NCBI RefSeq assembly: GCF_002929215.1
Contig: NZ_PJII01000006.1
Span: 1 to 64,000, forward strand
Length of the DNA stretch: 64,000 nt
Reading direction: 5' to 3'
DNA from: Arthrobacter sp. ZGTC412
GTDB lineage: Bacteria; Actinomycetota; Actinomycetes; Actinomycetales; Micrococcaceae
Below, piece after piece: positions 44,892 through 54,038 of this stretch. Position numbers and translations under genes: made by a program. How positions within the stretch are numbered: position 1 is the first letter of the stretch; every line of letters starts with the position of its first letter. Under the pieces are notes generated by a model, which saw nothing but the letters and a program-made list of their open reading frames with translations, was not told the origin of the DNA and searched no databases.

Positions 44892-44910
44892 AGTCCGGCA
44901 TGTCCGGACT
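44892..44910. promoter_or_regulatory. Inverted repeat between glgC and glgA
   Basis: AGTCCGG (44892-44898) and CCGGACT (44904-44910) form a perfect 7-bp inverted repeat with a 5-base centre, about 40 bp from each start. It lies in the divergent promoter region and is a candidate operator. Direct TCCGG copies are also present. Confidence 0.5.
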
Positions 44911-44949
44911 CCTTCACACTAGAACAGTTAAGCGTGAAGGACTACCTTG

Positions 44950-46161
44950 GTGCTTGTGCGAATAGACATTGTGACTAAAGAGTTCCCGCCGGAGATCTAT
45001 GGTGGCGCCGGGGTCCACGTGGCCGAATTGAGCAGGGTGCTTAGTAAGCATGTTGACCTGCAGGTTCGTGCTTTCGGGGCTCCCCGCGACGCCGACTACC
45101 ATGGTGCCGGGGTGACTTCCTACTCGGTGCCGGAGGACCTGGGTTCGGCAAACGCCGCTGTGCAGACGCTTGGCGTCGACCTGCGGATCGTCCCGGACGT
45201 CGAGGGCGCGGACGTGGTCCATTCGCATACCTGGTACGCCAACATGGCAGGCCACCTTGCGTCCCTGCTCCACGGGATTCCGCATGTCCTCAGCGCCCAC
45301 AGCCTCGAACCGCTCCGTCCTTGGAAGGCGGAGCAGCTCGGCGGGGGTTACGCCTTGTCCTCCTGGGTGGAGAAGACCGCGTACGAGGCCGCTGCGGCCA
45401 TCATCGCCGTCTCGGAGGGCATGCGGCAGGACATCCTGCGCAGCTACCCCGACGTGGACCCGGCCAAGGTGCGGGTGGTCCACAACGGCATCGATGTCGA
45501 GCTGTGGAACCGTGACGAGAACAGCGACGCCGTCCGCGCGCTGGGCATCGATCCGGACAAGCCGAGCGTGGTCTTTGTGGGGAGAAACACCCGCCAGAAG
45601 GGGGTTCCCTACCTCCTGCGGGCCGCTGCGAAGCTTCCCGCCGACGTCCAGCTGGTCCTCTGCCTGGGCGCCGCCGATACTCCGGAACTGGCCGCGGAGA
45701 CCGCGCGCCTGATCGAGGACCTTCAGCGGGAGCGCACCGGCGTTGTCCTGATTGAGCGCATGCTGCCCCGCAACGAGCTCATCCAGGTCCTCAGCCACGC
45801 AACGGCCTTCGCCTGCCCGTCCATCTACGAACCGCTGGGCATCGTGAACCTGGAAGCCATGGCCTGCGGCGCAGCCGTTGTGGCCAGCGCCACCGGCGGC
45901 ATCCCCGAGGTGGTGGAGCACGGCCGGACCGGGCTCCTCGTGGACCTGGAGCAGGTCACCGACGGTACCGGGACGCCCCTTGACCCGGAAAAGTTCGTCA
46001 CCGAATTCGCCGCCGCCCTCACCGAGGTGGTTTCGGACCCCGAGCGGGCCCGCGCCATGGGACAGGCCGGCCGGCTGCGCGCCGAACAGCACTTCTCCTG
46101 GGAGTCAATCACCGAAACAACCCTCGAGGTGTACCGCTCGGTGCTTCCGGCCCAGAGCTAG
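44950..46161 (+). CDS. glgA: Glycogen synthase GlgA/GlgM-type (GT4)
   Basis: A GT4 glycosyltransferase of about 403 residues. Landmarks are the N-terminal IVTKEFPPEIYGGAGVHV, the middle VVHNGIDVELW, and the donor site ACPSIYEPLGIVNLEAMACG with VVASATGGIPEVV. Its short length and its divergent position beside glgC fit the actinobacterial GlgA/GlgM type. In mycobacteria the latter makes alpha-maltose-1-phosphate from ADP-glucose; which reaction runs here is not shown. The GTG at 44950 fits GAAGGA at 44935-44940; 44947 and 44956 are alternatives. Confidence 0.9.
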   Translation: MLVRIDIVTKEFPPEIYGGAGVHVAELSRVLSKHVDLQVRAFGAPRDADYHGAGVTSYSVPEDLGSANAAVQTLGVDLRIVPDVEGADVVHSHTWYANMAGHLASLLHGIPHVLSAHSLEPLRPWKAEQLGGGYALSSWVEKTAYEAAAAIIAVSEGMRQDILRSYPDVDPAKVRVVHNGIDVELWNRDENSDAVRALGIDPDKPSVVFVGRNTRQKGVPYLLRAAAKLPADVQLVLCLGAADTPELAAETARLIEDLQRERTGVVLIERMLPRNELIQVLSHATAFACPSIYEPLGIVNLEAMACGAAVVASATGGIPEVVEHGRTGLLVDLEQVTDGTGTPLDPEKFVTEFAAALTEVVSDPERARAMGQAGRLRAEQHFSWESITETTLEVYRSVLPAQS

Positions 46162-46180
46162 CCGCCTCCTCTGAAGGAAA

Positions 46181-46223
46181 GACGACGGCGCCGCCCCCTC
46201 GCAAGGGGAGCGGCGCCGTCGTC
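46181..46223. terminator. Hairpin between glgA and acyl-CoA dehydrogenase
   Basis: GACGACGGCGCCGC (46181-46194) pairs with 46210-46223. Extra C/G pairs continue inward with one bulged A. It lies between convergent genes; there is no T-run. Confidence 0.75.
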
Positions 46224-46244
46224 GTCCCTGGTGTCACGTGACGG

Positions 46245-48368
46245 TCAGCTGCGCTTCCCTGCGGCGGTGCGGGCCAGCAGCACCTTCTCGTCCACGGGCG
46301 CCTGGCCGCTGGCGCGCTGGCTCCTGACGTAGGCGCGCGCCTCGTCCTGCCGCTCTTTCTCTGCGCCCGTGGCAATCCTCGCCCGCACGTGCTGTTCGCC
46401 GTAACCGAACGCGTCCACGAGGTCCACGGCATGCGGGCGGAGCTTCATAAGCAGCCGGTTAATGTACTCGCCCACCGTGCGTCCCCGCTGCATGGAAAGA
46501 CGACCGTTCATGAGGTACCAGGATAGGTTCTTTTCGATCAGGGAAAGTCCGAACAGGTCGCGCAGCCAGGTCAGCACCGTTTTGGTGCCGGGGTCGGTGA
46601 CATCGCGGAGCGCGTCCGTGAACGCCTCCCATTGAAGCAGTTCGGCGTGAGCCTGGGCAGCGTCGATGAGTTCGTTCTGGTGCCGGTTGAACAGGGCCGC
46701 ACCCTTCTCCTGCGACAGCCGGCCCGTACCCTTGAGCGCTGTCGCAGCCTCGGCCACCATGGTCTGCACCCGGTCGGTGAGGAGAGCACGTTGGCCCTCC
46801 TCGTCCCGGAGGGCAATCGCGGCCTTTTGCACCGACCCCGTGTCAGCGACGAACTGGGCCACCTGGCGCAGGCCGGTACGGTGGATGGCCGCTCCGGTGG
46901 CCTGGCCCACCACGTAACGGGCCAGCACACCGAAGTCGACGCTCCGGAATTCCTTGGCATAGTCAGCCAGCAGCCGCTTGGCGACGAGCTGCAGCAGCAC
47001 GGTGTTGTCGCCCTCAAAGGTGGCGTACACGTCGAGGTCGGCCCGCAGTGACGCGAAGCGGTTTTCGATCAGGAACCCGGCGCCGCCGCAGGCTTCGCGG
47101 CACTCCTGCAGGGTATCCAACGCATGCCAGGTGCTCAGCGGCTTCAGCGCCGCGGCGAGGGTTTCCAGGTCCTGGCGGTCTTCGTCTGTATCGTGGGCGC
47201 CTGAGAAAACGTCGTCGAACTTCTCCAGCAGCTGCTCGTGGGCGAAACTGGCAGCGTACGTGGTGGCCAGCCTCGTGAACAGGCGCTTCTGGTGGCGCTG
47301 GTAGTCCAGGAGCACTTCCTCTTCCGTGTGGGATGAGGCGTTGAACTGGCGGCGTTCGGTGGCGTACCGGATGGCCGCTTTCAAAGCCACTTTGGAGGCA
47401 GCCACAGCGGCGCCGTCGAGGGACACACGGCCCTGCACCAGGGTGCCCAGCATGGTGAAGAAGCGGCGGCCCGGGCTGGCGATGGGGGAGCTGTACCGTC
47501 CGTCGCCGTCCACGTCGCCATAGCGGTTCAGCAGGTTGGCGCGTGGGATCCGGACGTTGGTGAAGTGCAGCCTGCCGTTGTCGATGCCGTTAAGGCCACC
47601 CTTGATGCCGTCATCCTCACCGCCGATACCGGGCAGGAATTCCTTCGTTTCAGGGTCCCTCAGGTCCACGTAGAACGCGTGGACCCCGTGCTTGACGCCC
47701 CGGGTGACCAGCTGGGCAAACACCACTGCGCCCAGGCCGTCCGTGGCCGCGTTGCCGATGTAGTCCTTCCAGGCTGCCCGGAACGGGGTGTGCACTACGA
47801 ATTCATCGGTGGAAGGGTCATAGGTGGCGGTGGTGGCGATGCTGGCCACATCAGAGCCGTGGCCCGTCTCTGTCATGGCGAAGCAGCCCGGGATCTCCAG
47901 GTTCATGATGCCTGGAAGCCACTTGGCGTGGTGTTCGGCGGTGCCGAGGTGCATCACCGCGGAGCCGAAGAGCCCCCATTGGACACCGGCCTTGATCTGC
48001 AGGGAAGGGTCCGCCACCACCAGTTCCTCAAAGCCGGCGATGTTTCCGCCGTGGTCATCGGAGCCGCCCAGCGACTCGGGGAACGCGCGGTGCACTGCCT
48101 CGTTCTCCACAAGGTACTTCAACTGCCCGAACACCCGGGCGCGGTGTTCAGTATGCGTCAGGCCTTCGATCTTGTGCAGCTCCGGTTGCGCTGCGAGGCT
48201 CCTAGCCTGGAGCCGGGTTGCGGCCCACTTGCCAAGGAGCTGCCCACCCAGCGCGTCGACGTCGACGGCGGGCTGTGCGGAGGCTGCTCCGGGGGCTGTT
48301 CCGGAGGAGGCAGCCGTTGTGGCGGGGCGTTGCCGGTTTCCGGCGGGACGGTCCACTAGTTCAGTCAT
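46245..48368 (-). CDS. Acyl-CoA dehydrogenase/oxidase-family protein
   Basis: A 707-residue flavoprotein of the acyl-CoA dehydrogenase/oxidase family. It has an N-terminal helical domain, then MTETGHGSDVASI for FAD and acyl-CoA contacts, a beta domain, and C-terminal helical domains including the EACGGAGF stretch of the acyl-CoA oxidase type. It is longer than classic acyl-CoA dehydrogenases (about 380 residues), as in acyl-CoA oxidases and the FadE5-like group. ATG 48368 has GAAGGAC upstream; the frame further 5' lacks family text. It is 61 bp downstream of tetR on the same strand. Confidence 0.9.
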   Translation of the reverse strand: MTELVDRPAGNRQRPATTAASSGTAPGAASAQPAVDVDALGGQLLGKWAATRLQARSLAAQPELHKIEGLTHTEHRARVFGQLKYLVENEAVHRAFPESLGGSDDHGGNIAGFEELVVADPSLQIKAGVQWGLFGSAVMHLGTAEHHAKWLPGIMNLEIPGCFAMTETGHGSDVASIATTATYDPSTDEFVVHTPFRAAWKDYIGNAATDGLGAVVFAQLVTRGVKHGVHAFYVDLRDPETKEFLPGIGGEDDGIKGGLNGIDNGRLHFTNVRIPRANLLNRYGDVDGDGRYSSPIASPGRRFFTMLGTLVQGRVSLDGAAVAASKVALKAAIRYATERRQFNASSHTEEEVLLDYQRHQKRLFTRLATTYAASFAHEQLLEKFDDVFSGAHDTDEDRQDLETLAAALKPLSTWHALDTLQECREACGGAGFLIENRFASLRADLDVYATFEGDNTVLLQLVAKRLLADYAKEFRSVDFGVLARYVVGQATGAAIHRTGLRQVAQFVADTGSVQKAAIALRDEEGQRALLTDRVQTMVAEAATALKGTGRLSQEKGAALFNRHQNELIDAAQAHAELLQWEAFTDALRDVTDPGTKTVLTWLRDLFGLSLIEKNLSWYLMNGRLSMQRGRTVGEYINRLLMKLRPHAVDLVDAFGYGEQHVRARIATGAEKERQDEARAYVRSQRASGQAPVDEKVLLARTAAGKRS

Positions 48369-48429
48369 GTCAATGTCCTTCGTTGGTGCTGACAGGTGGG
48401 TTGGTGGTGCTGCGGCTAAGCAAGGGGAA

Positions 48430-49128
48430 TCAAGCGTCAGGGACGGACAGCTTGGGCAGTTCAGGAGCAATGCCGACGCACAGCCAGGCCGTAATCTGCC
48501 GTGCCATCGCTTCCTGCCCGGGTTTCGTTGCGGAGTCAGGGGTACTGAGCCACTGTTCGCCCGCATTCCGCACCAGTCCGATCGCAGCTTTGGGCCAGTA
48601 GCCGATCACGGCCTCCTTGCCATCGCCCAGGTGGGAACGCATGGGGGTGGCAATCATGTCCGCGACGGCGTCAAAAAAGTGTCCCAGGGCGGCGGATCCG
48701 GCTGCCGGCTCCTGGGCGCTGTCCGGTTCAGCAGCGGCATGCCGCGTGACAAAGGTGTAGACGTTGGGGCTCGTACTGGCCATCTGCAGATAGGCGGTGA
48801 CCATTGCCAATAAGCCTTCGCGCGGGGTCACGGCGCTCTGCGCCGCCTCCTGGATCCGCCGCTGCATTTGGCTGAGGACAACTTCGCCCACTGCCTGCTG
48901 GAGTCCGGCCTTGTCCCCAAAGTAGCGGTAGAAGACGGACTTGGACGTCCCTGCTGCGGCAGCTATGTCCTCCATGGAGGCGTCGCTTCCCAGGGTGTGT
49001 ACCGCTCGGCGCGCTGACTTGATCAGCTCCCTGCGCCGTTCCTCCCGGTGGCTCTGCCAGCGGGACGAGCGCCCGTCTCCTGTCGCGCCGGCAACGGGGG
49101 GAGCAGAGCGCGGTTGCTGGATATTCAC
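48430..49128 (-). CDS. TetR-family transcriptional regulator
   Basis: About 232 residues from GTG 49128. A helix-turn-helix lies at about residues 40-75 (LGSDASMEDIAAAAGTSKSV, then FYRYFGDKAGL), followed by a helical ligand domain. It is divergent from the thiolase operon and upstream of the acyl-CoA dehydrogenase, with a perfect palindrome over its own start and promoter. It probably represses both transcripts and is relieved by an acyl-CoA; that is inference. Confidence 0.9.
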   Translation of the reverse strand: MNIQQPRSAPPVAGATGDGRSSRWQSHREERRRELIKSARRAVHTLGSDASMEDIAAAAGTSKSVFYRYFGDKAGLQQAVGEVVLSQMQRRIQEAAQSAVTPREGLLAMVTAYLQMASTSPNVYTFVTRHAAAEPDSAQEPAAGSAALGHFFDAVADMIATPMRSHLGDGKEAVIGYWPKAAIGLVRNAGEQWLSTPDSATKPGQEAMARQITAWLCVGIAPELPKLSVPDA

Positions 49129-49160
49129 GATACCCAGCGTATCAGGTACGCTGGGTATCG
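49128..49160. promoter_or_regulatory. Probable TetR operator
   Basis: A perfect 14-bp inverted repeat, CGATACCCAGCGTA (49128-49141) and TACGCTGGGTATCG (49147-49160), is separated by five bases (TCAGG). Each arm is itself bounded by TAC/GTA ends. It overlaps the GTG start of the TetR gene and lies 29 bp before the thiolase start, an ideal place for repressing both transcripts. Confidence 0.85.
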
Positions 49161-49189
49161 GTAACCGAACGTGACCCGAGGAGATACCC

Positions 49190-50554
49190 ATGTCCATTGA
49201 CGGACAGCCCACCACCGGACCTGATGCGGCCGGAACTCCCGCCGCAGCCTCCGCCCCTGCGCACCGCCGCGCAGTCATTGTCGGCGGCAACCGAATCCCG
49301 TTTGCGCGGTCGGGCGGCGCCTATGCCAAGTCCTCGAACCAGGACATGCTGACAGCCGCCCTTGACGGGTTGATCGCACGTTTTGGCCTGCAGGACGAAC
49401 GCATCGGGGAAGTGGCCGCCGGTGCAGTGCTCAAGCACTCAAGGGATTTCAACCTCACCCGTGAGGCCGTTCTCGGTTCTGCCCTCTCCCCGGAGACTCC
49501 TGCCTACGACCTGCAGCAGGCGTGCGCCACAGGCCTGGAAACTGTGGTGGGACTGACCAACAAGATCAAGCTGGGCCAGATTGAATCAGCGATCGCCGGT
49601 GGGGTGGATTCCGCCTCGGATGCACCCGTGGTGGTCAGCGAGGGCCTCCGTGAGGTGATCCTTGACCTCAACCGGGCCAAGAGCCTTCCGCAGCGGCTGC
49701 AGATCCTCAGCCGCCTGCGGCCCAAGGACCTGGCTCCGTTGGCGCCCGGAACGTCCGAGCCCCGGACGGGGCTGTCCATGGGGGAGCACCAGGCGCTGAC
49801 CACTGCGCAGTGGAAGATCCCGCGCGAGGCGCAGGATGAGGTGGCCCTGAACAGCCACAGGAACCTCGCGGCCGCCTATGACGCCGGATTCTTTGACGAT
49901 CTGCTCACCCCTTACCGCGGGCTGACCCGGGACGGCAACCTGCGGCCCGACACCTCGCTGGTAAAGCTGGCAACCCTGAAGCCTGTCTTTGGGAAGAACC
50001 TCGGTGCCGACGCCACCATGACAGCCGGGAACTCCACGCCGCTGACCGACGGCGCGTCGACGGTCCTGCTGTCCTCGGAAGAGTGGGCCGACTCCCGCGA
50101 CCTGCCCAAGCTTGCCGCCGTCGTGGACGCCGAAGCAGCCGCTGTGGATTTTGTGCATGGAAAGGACGGCCTGCTCATGGCGCCCGTGTTCGCCGTGCCC
50201 AGGCTGCTCTCCCGCCATGGGCTCACCCTGGACGACATTGATTTCTTTGAGATCCATGAGGCTTTCGCATCCACCGTCCTCAGCATGCTGGCCGCCTGGG
50301 AGGATGAGGAATTCGGGCGGACCAGGCTCGGTCTGCAGGGTGCCTTTGGCAAGGTCGACCGGTCAAAGCTGAATGTCACCGGATCCTCGCTTGCTGCGGG
50401 CCATCCATTCGCCGCAACCGGTGGCCGGATTGTTGCTTCCCTCGCCAAGACGTTGCACGAAAAGGCCGGCGCCGAGGGCCGTCCTGTGCGGGGCCTCGTC
50501 TCCGTGTGCGCAGCAGGCGGCCTGGGCGTCGCCGCGATTCTCGAATCACTGTAG
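49190..50554 (+). CDS. Acetyl-CoA C-acyltransferase (thiolase)
   Basis: A 454-residue thiolase. The nucleophile Cys112 is in LQQACATGLE, and the C-terminal GHPFAATGGR and CAAGGLGVA carry the His and the second Cys. GGAG precedes the ATG at 49190. It cleaves 3-oxoacyl-CoA with CoA in beta-oxidation. The neighbours fabG4-like and MaoC genes give the other beta-oxidation steps. Confidence 0.93.
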   Translation: MSIDGQPTTGPDAAGTPAAASAPAHRRAVIVGGNRIPFARSGGAYAKSSNQDMLTAALDGLIARFGLQDERIGEVAAGAVLKHSRDFNLTREAVLGSALSPETPAYDLQQACATGLETVVGLTNKIKLGQIESAIAGGVDSASDAPVVVSEGLREVILDLNRAKSLPQRLQILSRLRPKDLAPLAPGTSEPRTGLSMGEHQALTTAQWKIPREAQDEVALNSHRNLAAAYDAGFFDDLLTPYRGLTRDGNLRPDTSLVKLATLKPVFGKNLGADATMTAGNSTPLTDGASTVLLSSEEWADSRDLPKLAAVVDAEAAAVDFVHGKDGLLMAPVFAVPRLLSRHGLTLDDIDFFEIHEAFASTVLSMLAAWEDEEFGRTRLGLQGAFGKVDRSKLNVTGSSLAAGHPFAATGGRIVASLAKTLHEKAGAEGRPVRGLVSVCAAGGLGVAAILESL

Positions 50555-50564
50555 GGGAACACGG

Positions 50565-51905
50565 ATGACAGACAAGTACGCACAACTCGTAAACCAGGGC
50601 CTCGGCAGGAACGTGGCCAAAAAGCTTGGGCTGCCCCAGCCTGCAGTCCTGCGCCGGTACCAGCCCGGCGGACCGTTGATCACCGGACCGATTCTGGTCC
50701 TGGGAGGTACTGCGGGTGCCGACAGCCTGGCCGCCGAACTGCTGTCCTGGGATTTGGACGTCCGGCGGCACGCCGTTCCACGGGAGAAGCTTGGTGCCAT
50801 CATCCTGGTGCTGGACGAAGTGACGCAGCCTGAAGACCTGGGGAAGCCGGTCCTCTCCGCTGCAGCCTCCCTCCGAGACCTGGCTCCCGGCGGCCGCGTC
50901 ATCACGGTGTCCCGGCCGGCCTCGGACGCCACTTCCCCGGCGGCAGCAGCCGCGCGCCAAGGGGTTGACGGATTCCTGCGTTCCCTGGCAAAGGAACTAC
51001 GGGCCGGTGCTACCGGCAACGGCATTCTCCTGGCCCCGGACGTGCACACGACGAGCCCGGGCGCACTGGCAGCAGCCCGGTTCTTCCTTTCCGGCCGCTC
51101 CGCCTTTGTGGACGGCCAGTTCATCACGGTTTCCACGGCTGCGGGAGCACCTCCCCAGGACCTGGAGCAGCCACTGAAGGGGAGGATCGCCGTCGTCACC
51201 GGAGCGGCCCGCGGCATAGGTGCGGCAATCGCCAAGACCCTGCACCGGGACGGCGCCACCCTGGTACTGGTAGACATTCCTGCCGCCGGCGACCAGCTGG
51301 CAGCGGTGGCCAATGAGGTCAGGGGAACAGCCCTCCAGCTGGACATCAGCAGGGAGGACGCCGGGCAGCGGATCCTCGAGCACGCCGTCCAGCGGCACGG
51401 GCGGCTGGATATTATGGTCCACAACGCCGGCATCACCCGGGACAAGCTCCTGGCCAATATGGACGAGGCCCGCTGGAACTCGGTGATCGAGATCAACATC
51501 GCCGCCCAGCTCCGGATTAACGAGGCACTTCTGGCGTCCGAACACTTCCGCACTTCTCCACGGATCGTCTCCGTTGCCTCCACCAGCGGCATCGCAGGTA
51601 ACCGTGGGCAAACAAACTATGCGGCGTCCAAGGGCGGGGTCATGGGCATGGTCCGTGCTACCGCACCGCTGCTCGCTCCCCACGGGGGAAGCATCAACGC
51701 TGTGGCGCCCGGCTTCATCGAAACCGAGATGACAGCCAAGGTGCCCCTGGTCCTCCGGGAGATGGGCCGCCGCCTGAACTCGCTGCAGCAGGGCGGGCAG
51801 CCAACCGACGTTGCCGAAACCATAGCCTTCCTCGCCAGCGACGCCGCCGGCGGCATCAACGGCGAGGTACTGCGGGTGTGCGGACAGTATGTGATGGGGG
51901 CATGA
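50565..51905 (+). CDS. High-molecular-weight FabG (FabG4-like) 3-oxoacyl reductase
   Basis: A 446-residue two-domain reductase. Residues 1-200 form a flavodoxin-like N-terminal domain without the canonical cofactor motif. The C-terminal half is a full SDR: TGAARGIGAAIAKTL, VHNAGITRDK, SVASTSGIAGNRGQTNYAAS with catalytic Ser/Tyr/Lys, and C-terminal GGINGEVLRVCG. This is the actinobacterial HMW-FabG type, which acts on 3-oxoacyl-CoA with NAD(H). AGGGGA precedes ATG 50565, ten bases after the thiolase stop. Confidence 0.92.
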   Translation: MTDKYAQLVNQGLGRNVAKKLGLPQPAVLRRYQPGGPLITGPILVLGGTAGADSLAAELLSWDLDVRRHAVPREKLGAIILVLDEVTQPEDLGKPVLSAAASLRDLAPGGRVITVSRPASDATSPAAAAARQGVDGFLRSLAKELRAGATGNGILLAPDVHTTSPGALAAARFFLSGRSAFVDGQFITVSTAAGAPPQDLEQPLKGRIAVVTGAARGIGAAIAKTLHRDGATLVLVDIPAAGDQLAAVANEVRGTALQLDISREDAGQRILEHAVQRHGRLDIMVHNAGITRDKLLANMDEARWNSVIEINIAAQLRINEALLASEHFRTSPRIVSVASTSGIAGNRGQTNYAASKGGVMGMVRATAPLLAPHGGSINAVAPGFIETEMTAKVPLVLREMGRRLNSLQQGGQPTDVAETIAFLASDAAGGINGEVLRVCGQYVMGA

Positions 51906-52813
51906 TGCCCGCACAACCGGTGATCCTCGGGGAGATGCCATCGCTTTCGAAGCTCTACGTGAATGCGGCAGCCCCGGCCGCCCGGCGCAGGCTGCTCGGG
52001 ACGCATGACGGCTCCGTTCTCCCCGCCGAGAGCCACGAGGTCCGCGGGGTAACGGTGGACGTCGGGAACCTCACGGCGTACCAGCACCTCATCGGCGAAA
52101 CAGCCAGTGATGTCCTGCCTGCCGGTTTCATCCATGCGTTGGCGTTCCCGCTTGCGATGAGCGTGCTGAACCGGGACGACTTTCCGCTCCCGCTGCTGGG
52201 CATGATCCATTTGCGGAACAGCGTGGAACAGAGGTCGCCGGTGCTTTTCACCGACGCCCTGGATATCACGGCGCACGTGGAAAACCTGCGCGGCCACCGC
52301 GCGGGGACACAAGTGGACGTGGTGGCCGAGGTGCGCCTTGCAGGGACGGCAGACATCTCCTGGCGTGGTACGTCAACCTACCTCGCCAAGGGTGTCTTCC
52401 TGCCGGGCATCGACAAACCCTCAGCCGCCACGGTCCGGACCGACTTCACGGCACCTGACCCCACCGGACTCTGGCAGCTGGGCGTTGATACCGGAAGGGC
52501 CTATGCCGCCGTGTCGGGTGACTTCAATCCCATCCACCTCAGCGTGCTCTCAGCCAAAGCGCTGGGGATGCGGCGCTCCATAGCCCACGGCATGTACCTT
52601 GCCGCCAGGGCGCTCGCCGACGTCGGGGCTGTCCGCGGAGACTCGTTCATTTGGGACGTGGACTTCGAGGCGCCGGTCTTCCTTCCCTGCCGGGTTGCCC
52701 TGGATATCAGTACTGTCCAGGGCACTGCGGGAACATGGGAGCGTTCGGACTTCGCCGCGTGGAATCCACGCTCCGGCCGCCGGCATTTCAACGGCTCCGT
52801 CAGGTCCTTCTAG
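51902..52813 (+). CDS. MaoC-type (HtdX-like) acyl dehydratase
   Basis: A 303-residue double hot-dog hydratase. The second half has the hydratase motif region SGDFNPIHLSVLSAKALGM, with the catalytic Asp/His of MaoC-like enzymes, and SIAHGMYLAARAL. The first half is a hot-dog with a degenerate motif. It hydrates 2-enoyl-CoA. The start overlaps the stop of the FabG gene (ATGA), so the three genes form an operon. Confidence 0.9.
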   Translation: MMPAQPVILGEMPSLSKLYVNAAAPAARRRLLGTHDGSVLPAESHEVRGVTVDVGNLTAYQHLIGETASDVLPAGFIHALAFPLAMSVLNRDDFPLPLLGMIHLRNSVEQRSPVLFTDALDITAHVENLRGHRAGTQVDVVAEVRLAGTADISWRGTSTYLAKGVFLPGIDKPSAATVRTDFTAPDPTGLWQLGVDTGRAYAAVSGDFNPIHLSVLSAKALGMRRSIAHGMYLAARALADVGAVRGDSFIWDVDFEAPVFLPCRVALDISTVQGTAGTWERSDFAAWNPRSGRRHFNGSVRSF

Positions 52814-52823
52814 GCCTTCGTTC

Positions 52824-53957
52824 TTACGACGGCGGTCCCTCGGCGCCGGGCCGGACAGCACGCAGGATCCGGTGAAGGCTGAGGAGGATGGATTCGGACG
52901 CGGGGACGGCGCCCTCTTCCGGCTCCCGGGCGGCGGTGGCAGCCATAGCGGCTTCCACGGCCGAGCCGGCGGCCTTAAGAAGTTCCTCCTGCTCGTCCGG
53001 GTCGGCGTCGTTGATTGAACCCAGCAAATTTCCGGTGGCCGTGATGGCATCGGCAAGCGGTTCATTGTCCTGCAGCGGAACGGTGTACGGTACGTCGCTG
53101 TCCCAGATGACGTCGGAGAGCACGTCCGTCATGTCCTGGATGTGGAAGGTCACCCGCTCCAGCTGGCGAAGGTTGCGATAGTCCTGATCAATGTCCCGGG
53201 GATAGAGTTTTCGCCGTGGGTTTGCCCGCCGGCTCGCGTCGGCTTCTTTGACGAGGTGCCGGACGGAGCGGGCGGCTGACGCCAGCTCCTCCGCGCGGCG
53301 GGACCAATCCTCGTGCTCGGGCGGCCACTCTTCCTTCAGCGCTGCTCCCATGTCTGTCAGTTGCCTGCCCAGGGCCAGTCGAAGGTCCTCCAGGCTGGCT
53401 GCCGCCGCCTTCAGGTGCAGCGGGGGAAAAACCAGGAAGTTTACCGCGATGCCTACGCCAACGCCGAAGCCCATCTGCACCAGGTAGCCAAAGGAAAAGT
53501 CGTCGGCGTTGTTGCCACCTACCAGGAGGACCAGCAGGGCCGCCGTCGGAATCCAATCACTGCCGGAGCCGAAACCGGGCAACCCGCCCAGCAGCACACC
53601 AATACCCATGAACAAAGCCACCGTCAGGGGCGAAGGATCGGCGATACTCACCAGGATGACAGCGAGGCCGATTCCCACAGTGAGCCCCGCAAGCGCCTGG
53701 AAGCCTTGCCGGACCGAGCCGGCCACGTTGTGGTACATCGCCACCAGTGCTCCCAGTGGCGCGTAGTAGGGGTAATTGGCGGCCGCCCCGGGCATCAGCG
53801 GGGCGATGAGGAAGGCCAGGCCCGCGGCCAGGGCGGCCTTGGCTGCCAGCTGCAGGCGTTGCGCAGCGAACGCCGCGGACAGTCCTTCCACAGCCTGCTT
53901 CAGATACTGGGTCCCCTTGGCCCACCGGACTGCCGGACGTGCTTTTGAGTTGCCCAT
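52824..53957 (-). CDS. FUSC-family membrane protein
   Basis: A 377-residue protein with about six membrane helices in the first half (AALAAGLAFLIAPLMPG; GFQALAGLTVGIGLAVILV and so on) and a soluble C-terminal helical half. This layout fits FUSC/aromatic acid exporter proteins. The substrate is unknown. It converges on the MaoC gene with no visible terminator. Confidence 0.85.
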   Translation of the reverse strand: MGNSKARPAVRWAKGTQYLKQAVEGLSAAFAAQRLQLAAKAALAAGLAFLIAPLMPGAAANYPYYAPLGALVAMYHNVAGSVRQGFQALAGLTVGIGLAVILVSIADPSPLTVALFMGIGVLLGGLPGFGSGSDWIPTAALLVLLVGGNNADDFSFGYLVQMGFGVGVGIAVNFLVFPPLHLKAAAASLEDLRLALGRQLTDMGAALKEEWPPEHEDWSRRAEELASAARSVRHLVKEADASRRANPRRKLYPRDIDQDYRNLRQLERVTFHIQDMTDVLSDVIWDSDVPYTVPLQDNEPLADAITATGNLLGSINDADPDEQEELLKAAGSAVEAAMAATAAREPEEGAVPASESILLSLHRILRAVRPGAEGPPS

Positions 53958-54038
53958 CCGATCAACCCTAGGCCGCCTGCACGGCCGGGGACAAAGCTGC
54001 TGGTCAGGAGGGAAGGCAAAGCGCCCGGCCAGGAGGAT

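Noticed and set aside
42498-46092. Frames of 384 (+) and 392 (-) codons over the SDR and glg genes
   Set aside because: Shadows of glgC, glgA and the SDR gene, whose motifs are complete.
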